Shown here: piece by piece, positions 20,401-30,605 of the stretch | How positions within the stretch are numbered: position 1 is the first letter of the stretch | How the letters are laid out: every line of letters begins with the position of its first letter | Assembly: GCA_026936335.1 (NCBI GenBank) | Contig: JAPMXV010000070.1 | Span: 186,001 to 250,000 of the forward strand | Length of the DNA: 64,000 nt | Origin: Mantamonas sphyraenae | Taxonomy: Eukaryota; CRuMs; Mantamonadidae | Reading direction: 5' to 3' | Notes under the pieces: model-generated | What the model was told of the DNA's origin: nothing | Database searches by the model: none | Seen by the model: only the letters and a program-made list of their open reading frames with translations | Program-made: the position numbers and the translations under genes

Positions 20401-22885
20401 TGCCGAGCTCCACCACACACGAAGACGATGCCAGACGCTCAGTATGTTCCGTGTCCAGCTTTGGTGTCGAGAAGCCCATGAATACTTCCCACTCGTTGTC
20501 CTCCGGGTCCGGCAGAATTGTGTTGATCACTGCGTCCAGTCGCGAGGCACCGTGGCCATCGTCATCGTCGTCTTGCTTTTGGTACACGTAGTCGATGGCA
20601 TTGCTGGCCATTGTGTCCCAAAAGACCGCCTCGCCAGAGCTGGGTGGCGTTGGACCAAGGATGGCGGCCAGCTGTTGATTGTCGCCCACGAACACGTCCA
20701 TGGAGGCATCAACACCCGCCTTCTTCATCGCCTTGGTCATCTTCGTGTTGAGCTTTTCGCGCACGGTTGCCTCCAGCACGCCACGCATCTTGCTGAGCCG
20801 CTCGCGCTTCCCATTGTCGGCATGCTTCTTGCACAGGGCTTCCCACTTCTTGACCGAGATCATGTTGTTGTACATGGATGCAGGGTTGGTGTACTCAATC
20901 TCGTCTGTGCCCCGGGCCGCTGCCACAAGGCCCTCGACACCCTCTGCCGCCACGTCAACCGCCACCGGGTACACGTGTCGGGATCCGATGTTCTCCAACG
21001 GCACATGTGATGCATCGTGTCGCTTCATCGCCTCCCAACGCGTCCGAATCTGTTCTTTCAGGCCGTCCAGCGCGCCACGCAGGGTCTGTTCGCCTTCCAG
21101 CTGGCGCGCCTGCTCCACCACCTCTCCTGGTGGGAGCAGACGTGCCTTTCGCAATGTGTCATGGTCTGTCACGGCATAATCATTGGCGTACGCCGCAAAC
21201 AGGGATCCAATGTGTCCGCCACCACCCAGGTCGACTTGACCCAGCACCTGAGGACCAGGCAGGCCACTCCAATCCAGCTCAGCTTTCGTTCCACCCGTAT
21301 CGAACACGGCGTCCCATGCGTGCAATGACGTGAGGGTGTTGATCGTGCGGTCGTCGAAGCCCATTTGACACAGGTGGAACTTCACGGAAGCAAGATACTT
21401 CTGGGCGTGCTCCTGCACCAGGTCCAGGTGCTTGGAAGCAGGTTGTGTGCCCCGTGTGCCTTGCAGTAGATGTGCCACGGACTTGTCGTCCCAAAGGATC
21501 GGTTGGTAGATGTACGTCAGCAAGCTCCCGCCGCCCGCCAGCAACTCATTCAGGCTCCCGGCATCCAGCCGCAGCATGTTCCTGCGCGGAGCTCGCACGG
21601 CTGCCTCAATGTCGCTCGACAACAGCAACGCCGCCACGAGTGACACCAACCGGCCGACGTGAGGCTCGACGATTGCGAAGCCAAGGCGAGGGTGCAGGAG
21701 AACAACTGGGTGCTCGGCGACGTTGTATCCCCAATCACTATCATGCAGGGTGATCACAAAGGTGACGTGTTGATCTCGGTTGTACAAACGCACCAGCTCG
21801 TTTTTGACGTCGTCGGCCAGACATGCACCGGCGTTCTCATTCACCTTGTCGTTGCCACACTCGTACACATCGTGCTGGGAACACAGGTGTTTTACAGCAT
21901 GATAGACAGCAACCTGCGCCTGTCCAGTCAAACTCAACGTATGCCCCTGTGCTAGTGTCTTCAAGTCGGCCTTCTCCCGTTTCAACTTGCGCAACGTCTT
22001 GCTCATGGTCGCCACATGCGCCAGCGTGTTCTCCATGCGCCGTAGGTGCGTGCCGAAGCTAACTGACTGGGCCTGCTCATCGAGAAACTCGGGCTTCAGA
22101 TCGCAGACGAGCACGTACTTGACATTCGCATTCCAAAGGTCCACCCGCAGTTCTGTGGCCGCTTTCTCAGCCTCGACACATCGTGTAACCAGTTCACGCA
22201 CCTTCTCTTCGGGTACGTCTGACACGCGGGCCGCCTCCTCCACGACCGTGTGGACCACGGAGCTGACGTCAACCAGCACCTTCACGTCGCCTTCGAGCTG
22301 AGTCATGCCTTGCTCAAATTCGATACCGTAGGTTGCCAAGATATCTTGCTGTCGCCTCGCCTTGCCACTGCCTCCTTGTCGCCCGTGGGCCAATTGGACC
22401 GACACCACTTGGTCCGATTCAGTCGGTTTCCGTTTTTTGCCCTCCTGCGCTTTCCTTGGACGTCTTGCGACCGGGCTGTACTCCTCATCCTCACTATCCT
22501 CCTCATCATCGCTGTACTCCTCATCCTCGCGGTACTCCTCATAGTCGCCGTAAACCAATTCCGTGTCCATAGCCGCCTGAGCGGCTGCAAACATCCAGAC
22601 GCTTCCTACACCTCCCTCCACCTTCGAACTTCGGCGTGGCCCTTGCACGTCCACCACAGTCTCCCGGGCGCTAACACCAAGCACACACACATCACAGAAT
22701 CGTTCTTGCAGTCCCACGCCATTGTCACAATGAACAGAAGCACAGACGTGGCGGCGCGAACGCTTCATTCCGGACCGCTCGGAAACCGAAAGGCCGTCCT
22801 CACCGTCGTTGTCAAGGGCGATGTTGCTGTGGCTACGTTTCCGTTTGTCATTATGCTTTGCATGCTTTGCGTGGTGTTCGCTCAT
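17414..22885 (-). CDS. Giant Fanzor/TnpB-family RuvC nuclease
   Basis: Fanzors are eukaryotic relatives of the transposon RNA-guided nuclease TnpB. The C-terminal 300 residues carry the hallmarks: RuvC-I LAMDPGI (Asp codon 18314-18316), the CIGDGFKGGRGG block, RuvC-II NECNTTLRCPTCG with a CPTC...CERC zinc ribbon, and RuvC-III HRNRDFASAQAIANK. This is one uninterrupted intronless frame of 1,823 aa from the Met at 22885, or 1,886 aa from 23074. I prefer 22885 because the extra residues look non-coding and the divergent SNF2 gene begins at 23128. Usual Fanzors are roughly 400-700 aa, so about 1,200 residues are additional; they include an acidic patch, a possible FEN1/XPG-like segment (about 21660-22290) and a Cys-rich CPHC...CDC cluster near 19410-19440. 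All key acidic residues are present, so it may be active. Whether it sits in a mobile element is unknown. Confidence 0.85.
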   Translation of the reverse strand: MSEHHAKHAKHNDKRKRSHSNIALDNDGEDGLSVSERSGMKRSRRHVCASVHCDNGVGLQERFCDVCVLGVSARETVVDVQGPRRSSKVEGGVGSVWMFAAAQAAMDTELVYGDYEEYREDEEYSDDEEDSEDEEYSPVARRPRKAQEGKKRKPTESDQVVSVQLAHGRQGGSGKARRQQDILATYGIEFEQGMTQLEGDVKVLVDVSSVVHTVVEEAARVSDVPEEKVRELVTRCVEAEKAATELRVDLWNANVKYVLVCDLKPEFLDEQAQSVSFGTHLRRMENTLAHVATMSKTLRKLKREKADLKTLAQGHTLSLTGQAQVAVYHAVKHLCSQHDVYECGNDKVNENAGACLADDVKNELVRLYNRDQHVTFVITLHDSDWGYNVAEHPVVLLHPRLGFAIVEPHVGRLVSLVAALLLSSDIEAAVRAPRRNMLRLDAGSLNELLAGGGSLLTYIYQPILWDDKSVAHLLQGTRGTQPASKHLDLVQEHAQKYLASVKFHLCQMGFDDRTINTLTSLHAWDAVFDTGGTKAELDWSGLPGPQVLGQVDLGGGGHIGSLFAAYANDYAVTDHDTLRKARLLPPGEVVEQARQLEGEQTLRGALDGLKEQIRTRWEAMKRHDASHVPLENIGSRHVYPVAVDVAAEGVEGLVAAARGTDEIEYTNPASMYNNMISVKKWEALCKKHADNGKRERLSKMRGVLEATVREKLNTKMTKAMKKAGVDASMDVFVGDNQQLAAILGPTPPSSGEAVFWDTMASNAIDYVYQKQDDDDDGHGASRLDAVINTILPDPEDNEWEVFMGFSTPKLDTEHTERLASSSCVVELGSLEKLRNAALINARSVEELDAMAHAFGLIVAIQCDLLECGLLEPSKELENVLSACLQLKVGRFYLKPPSEVEITCEATPKLPKFPKYISVTADLVLSRQPSGGVVAEYLDELAPEEARCGIDLRCLPSGAFTALCQRGAALVLTNWKVMLINQAVDNLVDLVVASNGDVERRDVLAVVKRLHKGVDDKEDTDAQDTPTSKACEHAVATVLREVVGLSVDRYKALMCNDPSDSGADSHDCAYNLARECQSTRKLYPVKQSLHHQLAVERELLFGRWALSALCDGLLDVCWEDKEDTMLAWSILCGAVTSSPGACSSEGEYFPPPCPHCVAGGPCDCAVGSWLRGAKLAGNGQHVHALRASFAWHMVKIGEENGSSRLFSRDAIKAMQVCASRCANGTARVVTHNEDHNIIPGEDMGTYTDPLLLAAFDVFAVLDPMHAPRISKTPFINDGHLSLRLFSAVHALHVRHWQVPAGPGQRRLYYLEHLILPDERLSLFPTLRACLNLLRNPTATSLSDTKPVDDAQLLRFLKGNVGFLEDAPLAERAQSSPFLSHSKPRYNFAIHGKGALEGTSTRCRDKDARTEDQGNQRRLIERVAAVTIRLCQVAMYVAAHQHRERGKEEEAPQEADGDGAAQTQTEAVHKLLRKWLPQSADKIIALKLCPESMEHSRRPHGVVSSFSRLIPLSSKANARLQFLAMDPGISNAPSALYIPRTELVENHNVLHFADAWRFSPPSLGAMERRTGIKRDNALLSAAVREKMQELRSKRSGLFVDVHTAARAGRVVKSQCSGKILESEQGSSAQFNEGCSQRGDSKTHDRREQKRRIRKMREQWLAQVRATEKMQLELEEGQVRGITLMEEGQLRRITLLCIGDGFKGGRGGVKKLEELAKHNMIVVRVNECNTTLRCPTCGSVHKSKHGSDRTARVKYCERCEMHRNRDFASAQAIANKVYAALRGHTIWCMTKVWQRSQIGRTFRSKIGLPENVDGEAQNLEANSSAG
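21660..22290 (-). other. Possible FEN1/XPG-like (PIN-type) nuclease segment inside the Fanzor-family protein
   Basis: Within the N-terminal extension the order VLVDVSS, then YVLVCDLKPEFLDEQ, then NENAGACLADD and finally VITLHDSDWGYNV resembles FEN1/XPG N and I motifs (IDAS, VFDGKPP-LK, EAEAQCA, DSD). The four acidic positions expected of a metal site are present in the right order. Similarity is from memory of the family and is weak. Confidence 0.4.
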
Positions 22886-23127
22886 TGTGCGCGTTTTCTT
22901 GCCCCCTGTGGCGCAGCTTGTTTGGCGTTCGGTCCTCATCTGCAGGCCATACGGGCCAAATACAACGAGCACAGCCCCATGACACACAAATGCAGGCGCC
23001 ATGCCAAAGGTGGAATGAACAAACTTCAGAAAGGGGATTTTCATTGGCAACGGGGTTTGCGGTGCGAGGCTCAACTTGACCCGAATTCACTGTAATTTTC
23101 GCAAGAAGATCGATCAGCGGGAAAGAT
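22886..23127. promoter_or_regulatory. Divergent intergenic region, Fanzor and SNF2 genes
   Basis: The minus-strand frame of the Fanzor-family gene stays open to 23074, but sequence 22886-23074 has no domain support. It is probably the shared promoter and 5' UTR of two divergent genes. An AT-richer patch lies at 23085-23105. Confidence 0.4.
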
Positions 23128-26100
23128 ATGGACACTGAACGTGCAGCGGCATTGGCAGGCAAAGCCAAGGCAGCGGCAGACGCAGAGGCGGCGGCGGCAG
23201 CAGGGTTGATCGTGCCCAGTCGACGGCTGTCGGGAGACAAGATCAGGAAACTGGAACGAGCGTGTATGGACATGCAGGCCAAGGGGGCCACAGTAGACAA
23301 CAATGCAACATACAGGGCTCTTCTCGAGGTGCTCCACCAACACACGCATGCCCTCTCTTTTCGCAACGCCATGCATCTGCCAGCAGACGCTGCGCCAAAC
23401 GTGCTGGGCGGCAAGTCGGCCAAGAAGAGCGCCAGCGCCAAGGGCAGCCTTGCACCGGAGCAGTTTGCACAGCTCTCTGCCCTCGTGCAGGCTCGCACAC
23501 AACTCGTCCACGAGACAGAGGCCAATGATGCCCTCCTCGAACAGATTGGCTCCATGGTATGTGTGCATGTGCCTTCCCTGGCCCTTGTCCCAGCCGCGTT
23601 TGCCGCCACTTTTCCTGATCGACCCTCTTTTCCGAACCCCGGCTGACCCGATTTTCCCAACCACCCCCCCCGCTTCCCCAACCACGCATGTTACAACTTG
23701 CGAATGTGTGTGTGTGTGTGTGTCATCCCTCCTCCCTTTCCCCCCACCACTCTGGTGATTGGCCCTCTCCCCGACCCTCCTCACCGCGCCACAGCAATTG
23801 GCAGCGAGGATGGTGGCGGGAAGGAAGAGTGCGCTTGTGCCGAGCCGTCTTGCGCAGCAGGCAAGCGTTCGTTCACGACAGGCGGCACGGATGAAGGAGC
23901 TGCGTGGATTGTTGAAAGAGTCGCCAGCGAGGATGGATTGGAAGCGGGAGCTGCTTGCGTTGGAGCTGGCGGAGTTCCAGGCGGAGTTGCAGCGTGACAC
24001 GGTGCAAGGGATGGCACGGAGCGTGCGTGAGGCACGGTATGGACGGGTGCAGGCGAAAAAGACACGTCGCAAGTTCTTCCGTGTGTACACGGGTAAGGAG
24101 GAGCATCGGATGCATGCCCAGAAGGGTGGGGAGCACACGAGCAAGAGGCAACAGATTGTGGACAAGGTGTTGGAGCACCACGAGGTGTTTCGTCTGTACC
24201 ACGCCAAACAGGAGGAGCAACGCAAGATGCCCGTGCGAGGCATCAATGAACGCTTGCGGCAGCAGGAGCGGCGAAAGCGGGAGAAGGAGGAGAGGGATGA
24301 TCGTGCACGCTTGGCAGCCCTCAAGAGCAACGACGAAGCAGCCTACTTCAAGCTGGTCAAGGAGAGCAAGAACAAGCGCATCAACCATTTGCTCAAACAG
24401 ACCGACGATGTGCTTCAGGACCTGGGCAAGCGCGTGCGCGTGGCACGCGAGAGTGCACCGGGGTTCAAAAAGAGGATCACCTCGCGCTTGCCCCAGGAGG
24501 AAAAGGCCAGGCGCAAGCAGGCCAGGGACAAGAAACGTGCAGAGGCAAAGGCGCGCAAGGAGAAGGAAAAGAAAAAAAAGGCGGCAAAGCGCAGGAGGGA
24601 GGCAAGCAAGGAGGAGCAGCAGGGTGGCAGCGGGGAGCTGAAAGACGGCGACGGCGGCGTGGATGGCGACGAGGAGGACGGCGACGAGGAGGACGAGGAC
24701 GTGGACAGCGATTACGACGACAGCGACGAGGACTACGATGTGATCAACTCGAAGAACGCATACTATGGCCTTGTGCATCAGGTGCAGGAGGAGGTAAAGA
24801 CACAGCCATCCAACATTGCGTTTGGGCAGTTGAAGAACTACCAACTGGAAGGGTTGCGATGGATGATTTCGTTGTACAACAACGGACTGAACGGCATCCT
24901 GGCGGACGAGATGGGATTGGGCAAGACGGTGCAGACAATCTCTCTCTTTGCCTACCTGCTGGAGCGCAAGGACAACCCGGGCCCGCATCTGGTCATTGTG
25001 CCACTGTCGACACTCAGCAATTGGGAGTCTGAGTTTGAGCGCTGGTGTCCCTCGTTGGATGTGGTGAAGTACCACGGCAACCAGGCGGAACGAAAGGTGT
25101 TGAAGGAGCGCCTGCGCAAACCGTTCAACGTGGTGCTCACCACCAACGAGGTGGTCATGAACGACCGCACAGCACTGTCGCGCATCAGCTACCAGTACAT
25201 GGTCATCGACGAGGGTCACCGCCTGAAGAACAGCAAGAGCAAACTCAACAGCATCCTGGGCACCAATTACACCACGCAACACAGGCTGCTGCTCACGGGC
25301 ACCCCGTTGCAAAACTCGCTCAAGGAACTGTGGGCGTTGTTGAACTTCATCCTGCCCAGTGTGTTCAACTCGGCGGACGGGTTTGAGACGTGGTTTGCCC
25401 AGCCGGTGAACAAGACGATGGAAAAGGACATGCGGCTGACGGAGGAGGAGTCGTTGCTGGTCATCAACCGCCTGCACAGCGTGTTGTCGCCCTTTCTGCT
25501 GCGTCGTGTGAAGAAGGATGTGGAGAAGGAGCTGCCGGACAAGGTGGAAAAGGTGCTCAAGTGCAAGATGAGCGCGTGGCAGCACGCCCTGCACCAACAG
25601 GTGCAGGGATCGGGCATTGCCGAGGTGGACGACAAGGGCAACATCAGCGCGGCCTCACTGAGCAACACAGTGGTGCAAATCCGCAAGGTGTGCAACCATC
25701 CGTACTTGTTCTACGAGGGGGGCGAGGTCACCGACGAGATCTGGCGCAGTTCGGGCAAGTTTGAGCTGCTGGACAGGGTGCTGCCCAAAATGTTTTCCCA
25801 GGGCCACCGTGTGTTGATCTTTAGCACGATGAAGCTTGTGTGTGATCTGTTGTCGCAGTACATGGACTATCGCGGGTGGAAACACCTGCAACTGGACGGC
25901 AACACGCCGGGTGCAGAGCGTGCACAGATGCTCAAGGATTTCAATGCGCCCAATTCCCCGTACCTGTGTTTCCTGATGACCACCAAGGCCGGCGGCGTGG
26001 GATTGAACCTGCAAACGGCAGACACGGTGATCATCTTTGACAGCGACTGGAACCCGCAGAACGACCTGCAGGCGCAGGCACGTGCACACCGCATTGGACA

Positions 26101-27502
26101 AAAGAAAGAGGTGCGTGTGTTGCGTCTTGTGACGACGTCGCCGATTGAACAGGGCATTCTGGACGCAGCAGGACGCAAGCTGGACCTGGATGCAAAGGTG
26201 ATCCAAGCCGGTGGGTTCAACTCGAGCAAAACGGACAGCGAACGACGAGAGGAGTTGAAGAGGCTGATCCAGACGGAGTTGCAGAGTGTGGAAACGGTCA
26301 AGGTGCCGTCGTGGCAGGAGATCAACTTTTTGATTGCCCGCACGGAGGAAGAGGAGGATTTGTTCAACGCCATGGACAAGCAGTTGGAAGCAGAGCGACT
26401 GAAAGCGTGGGTTGCAGCAGGGCACGCAGCAGAGGATTTGCCCAAGCGACTGATGCAGAAGGAGGAGCTGGAGGAGTCGCTGCTCGTGCAGGAGGACGAT
26501 CTGCAGCAGCAGGAGATGGCCAAGGTGTTTGAGTACGGACGTGGACAGCGTGACCGACGCCAAGTGATCTACGACGACGGATTGAGCGACGACCAGTTTG
26601 CAGATCTGGTGGAGGAGGGCAAGGACATGGACGAGATCCAAGAGTTGGTGGAGAAGCGCAAGGAGGCAGAAGCAAAGGGGGAGCCGTTGGATGAGGAGGC
26701 GTTGGGCATTGGAAGAAGCAGCAGCAGCAGCAGCAGCAGCGGAGGAGGAGGGGATGGCAGTGGCATGGACACGGAGGCAGCCAGTGGGGATGACGACGAT
26801 GAGTACACGGAAGGTGGCGGGTACGGCGCTGGAGGGTCTAGGAAGCGAGGACGGGATGGGACAGGAATCGGTGGAGGACCAGTGGGTGGGGATGGCATGG
26901 GTGGTGCAGGTGGGGTCAACGGAGCGGAAGCCAAGACAGCGCGTGGACGGGCGATGAACAGACCGATGCCCAGCGACGAGGCACGGTTTGACATCGCAGT
27001 GCAGGAGTACAACGCAGGGATGAGTGGCAAGGAGATCAAGAAGCACCAGCGTGTGATGCAACGTGCATTTGGGGCGATGATGGAGAGTTTGATGGCACGG
27101 GCAGAGGCCGCCCCGCTGTTGGATCTGCCACAGGACAGCGAGGCACCCGAGTTTTACAAACAGATCGAACGGCCGGTGAGCATGCTGATGATGAAGCGCC
27201 AGGCAGAGGCGGGACGATACCGTGTGCCTGAGCAGTTCCTGGCAGACATGGACCTGTTGGTACGCAACACAATCGAGTACCACGACAGCGGCTCGCAGGT
27301 GGTGCAAGACGCCAAGTTGCTGCGTGCCTCGGTGGAATCACGCATTGGCAAGCTGCGCGAGCTGCTGGACGGTCTGCGTGAGAAGAAGGAGGAAGGGGAA
27401 GGGGAAGGGGAAGGGGACGGTGAAGGGGATGGGGATGGAGTTGGCGGCGAGGTCACCAACGGCGGAGAGACAAAGAAGAGGAAGGTGGAAGAGAGCGAAT
27501 GA
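23128..27502 (+). CDS. SWI2/SNF2-type chromatin remodelling ATPase (BRM/BRG1-like)
   Basis: This is the catalytic ATPase of a SWI/SNF-class remodeller, which slides or evicts nucleosomes. Exon 1 (23128-23556) and exon 2 (23795-27502) are joined by a 238-nt phase-0 intron, giving 1,378 aa. In order: an Ala/Lys-rich N-terminus; an HSA/BRK-like basic helical region (VLEHHEVFRLYHAKQEEQR...INHLLKQTDDVLQDL); a Lys/Glu tract; the DEXD helicase lobe with Walker A DEMGLGKTVQT and box DEGHRLKN; LLTGTPLQNSLKELWALLNF; the helicase C lobe with LNLQTADTVIIFDSDWNPQ and QARAHRIGQ; a SnAC-like segment (SWQEINFLIARTEEE); a Gly/Ser-rich linker; and a C-terminal bromodomain (FYKQIERPVSM...NTIEYHDSGS). HSA-helicase-SnAC-bromodomain is diagnostic for the Snf2/Brahma subfamily. 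The Asn expected in the bromodomain acetyl-lysine pocket appears to be His. Confidence 0.93.
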
Positions 27503-27576
27503 AGCAACACAGAACCCAGAGAGAGGCTTGTTTCTCAAAAAAAAAAAAACAAACAAACAAGGGATGCCATTGCGCC

Positions 27577-28852
27577 ATGGCAACCAGTGAGGCAGAGCAG
27601 GGATGTCCTCGTCAAGTCACGTCGTCCGTCTTCCGGGTATCGAGTGCGCACTTCGGCAGCATCATCGGGGTCGTCATGGGCAGTGAGAGCACAGGAGGCG
27701 ACGGGAGCGCAGGCAGCAGAGAGTGCAGATGCGCAGGAGGCGGAGCTGCGTGCGTTGCAAAAGGCGATGCTGGAGGCGAGTCGGCTGGCGGAGGAAAACA
27801 AGGCTCTGCGCGGGCAGGTGAAGGAGTTGGAGCGCAGTGTGCAACGCATGGGCTCTCAGATGCAACAGGCACGCATTGAAGCAGAGGAGAAGAGGGAGGC
27901 AGAGCTGGCTGCGGCTGCAGAGGCGCACAGGCGAGAGGTGCGCGCGTTTGAGGCACAGCTGCTGCGTGCACAGAACGAAAAGGAGGCGTATCAAGTGAGC
28001 GTCAAGAGCGACATGGAGACACAGCTGCAGCTGCGAAGCTACCAACTGGAGCAGGAGAAGGAGCAATGGAAGAGGGACAAGGTGGAGGCAGCCAATGCGT
28101 TGCTGAAGGAGAAGGAGGTGAGGAGGACATGGACATTGGAGGCAGGGGCAGGGAAAAGACATTGGTACACTGACACCCCAGGCTACGTATACACACACAC
28201 ACACACTCTCTCTCTCTCTCTCTCTCTGTACACTGTGTATCACTCGCAGCATGCCATGCGTGCAGAGTTGCGTGCAGAACGGGAACGAGAACTGGAGGTG
28301 ATCATCACCAAGCTGGACGACGAATACACGGCACAGATGGATGGGATGGAGAGCAAGTGGGAACGGGAGCGTGGGGAGCTGGTGAAGCAGTGTGGGACAT
28401 GGAGACAGAAACAGGAGGAAACGGAAAGGCTGTTGCGTGCGATGCGTCTGCAGGCAGAACAGGGTGAGGAAGAGAGCGAGAGGCTACGGGAACAGATTGC
28501 AGAGGAGCAACACAAGGTGGAGGCAGAGCAGGAGGCAAAGAGGGCCATACAGAGGCAACTGGAGGAGAAGGAGGCGCAACTGGTTCGGTTGGGCGACGAA
28601 TACGAAGGCAGACTGGCTCGCATGCAGACTGAATGTGACGAGAGGGTGCACAGGATACGAAGGGAACACGAGGCTCAGATGGAGCATGTGGAGGAGCGTG
28701 TCAGGGGCGTGGTTGGAGCCAAGGACAGGCAGATCGACACCCTTCAGGCTCGTCTTCACGATGCCACCCTTGCCCTGCAACAACGCTCCGTGGCTGAGCG
28801 GGAACTGTCGCAAATTGTGCTGGGGGCAACTGTGGATGAGGAACAAGGCTGA
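27577..28852 (+). CDS. Coiled-coil protein, CEP131 (AZI1) C-terminal-like
   Basis: The protein is almost entirely coiled coil, about 361 aa. The preferred start is the ATG at 27577 (MATSEAEQG...), joined through a 58-nt GT-AG intron (27637-27694) to the main frame; a second intron (28118-28249, 132 nt, with a CA/CT microsatellite) is frame-neutral. The C-terminal half, LRAERERELEVIITKLDDEY followed later by HVEERVRGVVGAKDRQIDTLQ, resembles the end of CEP131, a centriolar satellite and basal-body protein needed for cilium assembly. If right, the organism builds flagella. Coiled coils are prone to false matches, so the family call is tentative; the gene itself is sound. It starts 74 bp after the SNF2 stop. 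Confidence 0.5.
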
Positions 28853-28940
28853 GGATGGGTGGCGGTGATGAGGATGAGGATGATGATGATGATGATGAAT
28901 GCTGTTCATGTGTGGTGTGTGTGTGTGTGTGTGTCTACAT

Positions 28941-30605
28941 CTAGTTTGTGGCAGCAGTGGCCTTGCGAGCTCCTGCGCCGTTGTTGTTGTTGTTGTTGTT
29001 GTTGTTGTTGCCGCTGCGGTTGTTGTTGCGCTTGCGTTTGGGTTTGCTGGTGCTGTTTACAGTGCTGGTGTTCGTGTTGCCCTCCGCATCGGCTTCGTTG
29101 GAGGTGGTAGCGTTGGTGGTTGAGTTATTGTTGTTGGTGTTGTTGGTGTTGGCGGTGGCGGTGGTGGTGGTGGTGGTGGTGGGACTGCTGCTGCTGGTGC
29201 TTCCGTTTCCACTGCCGTGGTGACTCTTCTTGCCCTTCTTGGACACCAGACCGTTGATCTGCTGCACCACATCATTGGCATCTGCGTACGTGACCCCACT
29301 CACAACCTCTGCCTCTGCCGACGCCTCGGCCAGCTGCGTCGCCGTCTGCTCCGTCAGGTTTGCCGCCAGCACGTTCAGCAGGCCCAGCTGTCCCATCGAC
29401 GCCATGCCATCCTTGCTCAGTGCGTTGCGCACACGTCCATCTGTCCACACATGCTGTCAGTATTCGCCCTGCGTACCCGCGTGTGTGTGTGCCGGAGGGA
29501 GGGGGGGGAGGGGGGGCGCGTTTCGATGATGGATCGGGATTGGAAAATCGAAAAGGGGCCGCATTTCACACCCGCCGGCCCACTGTTCGCAAACATACCG
29601 TGGCTCAGACGTGCGACCATGGTGGCCATGGCCAGAGCTTGCTGCGAGGCAGCCAGTGCATCACCCATCTCGGTCTGCACCTTCTTCAACGCTGCCTCGG
29701 TCTCCTGGGCAACTGTGGCCGCCGTGGCTTCCGCCACCGCCTTGGCTTCTTCTTGCGCCTTGTTGGCCAGTTCCGCCTCCACCTCTGCCCTAATCTGCGC
29801 CTTGAGTTCCTCCAGGGCACTTGCATCCATCTGCGTGCTCTTTGCTTCGCTCTCCTTCGCCTTGGCCTCTGTGGCCACCTTGTACTCCTGCACCCCGATT
29901 CCGATTCGCGCGCGTGTCAGTTTCCGTCCTGGGTTCTTTCCGGCCCGTTTGCCTGCCTGCCTGCCACACACCCGTCGGCCCATCTGCCCCAGCCCCTGCC
30001 ATTGTCTCTTGTCCATGTGGCGGCCATCCTCGTGTGCTTGGGTGTGTGTGCAAACCCGCCACGGCGCGGTTCCGGTCGCCAAGCCCTCCCAGCAGCGGCG
30101 CGCGGCCCTCTCCCACACTCACCTCCATAGCCGTCACCATCTGCACACGGATCTCCTCCACCTGCAACAGCAGCTCCTCCACCACCTCCTTCTTGGACAG
30201 CGCCTCCTCCTGCGTTGGGTGTGTGTGCCATGGGCGTGGTGGGTCAGTCAAAACGAGAACGCCAGTGTTCATGCAGCAGCAACCACCACCAAAACCGTGG
30301 TCGGCTTCCCCCCCCCCTCCCTTGTGCCTCTGTACGACACCGCCCGTGTTGGGGGGATATGCGTGAAAGGGGCACGTGTGGATATTGGGGGGTGGGGGGT
30401 GGTGGTGGGGGGAGTTATGTGCGTGTGTGTGTGTGTGTGTGGGGCGTACCTGATCGGCGTTGAGATCTTTGCCCTTGGCCTTCTGCTCCTCATACCCCTT
30501 GATCTTGTTCAGGCGCTTGTTCAGGTTGCGTGCACGCTTGGCGGCAATCTGAATGAACCCATACTCGTCATCGGGGTTTCCCATGTTGCTGCTGCTGCTG
30601 GACAT
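28941..30605 (-). CDS. Caprin-like protein (HR1 region) with Asn/Thr-rich tail
   Basis: Caprins are RNA-binding cell-cycle and stress-granule proteins. Four exons join in frame: 30450-30605, 30123-30209, 29599-29887 and 28941-29440, with introns of 240, 235 and 158 nt, giving 343 aa. After a Ser-rich start, the segment LNKRLNKIKGYEEQKAKGKD continues with LNADQEEALSKKEVVEELL. It matches the caprin homology-region-1 pattern (KKGKLDDYQERMNKGERLNQ, then DQ and ALSKYQEV). A long charged helix follows. The last exon encodes a helical domain (SMGQLGLLNVLAANLTEQTA) and then a low-complexity tail of Thr/Asn repeats, a basic KPKRKRNNN patch and ten or more consecutive Asn. No RGG or other RNA-binding domain is seen. 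It is tail-to-tail with the CEP131-like gene, 88 bp apart. Confidence 0.6.

Noticed and set aside
22886-23074. N-terminal extension of the Fanzor frame to 23074
   Set aside because: The frame is open, but the peptide lacks any family feature and lies in the short divergent promoter region next to the SNF2 start.
17250-23127. Terminal inverted repeats or target-site duplication around the Fanzor-family gene
   Set aside because: Comparing the two flanks by eye gave no matching ends; element borders remain undefined.
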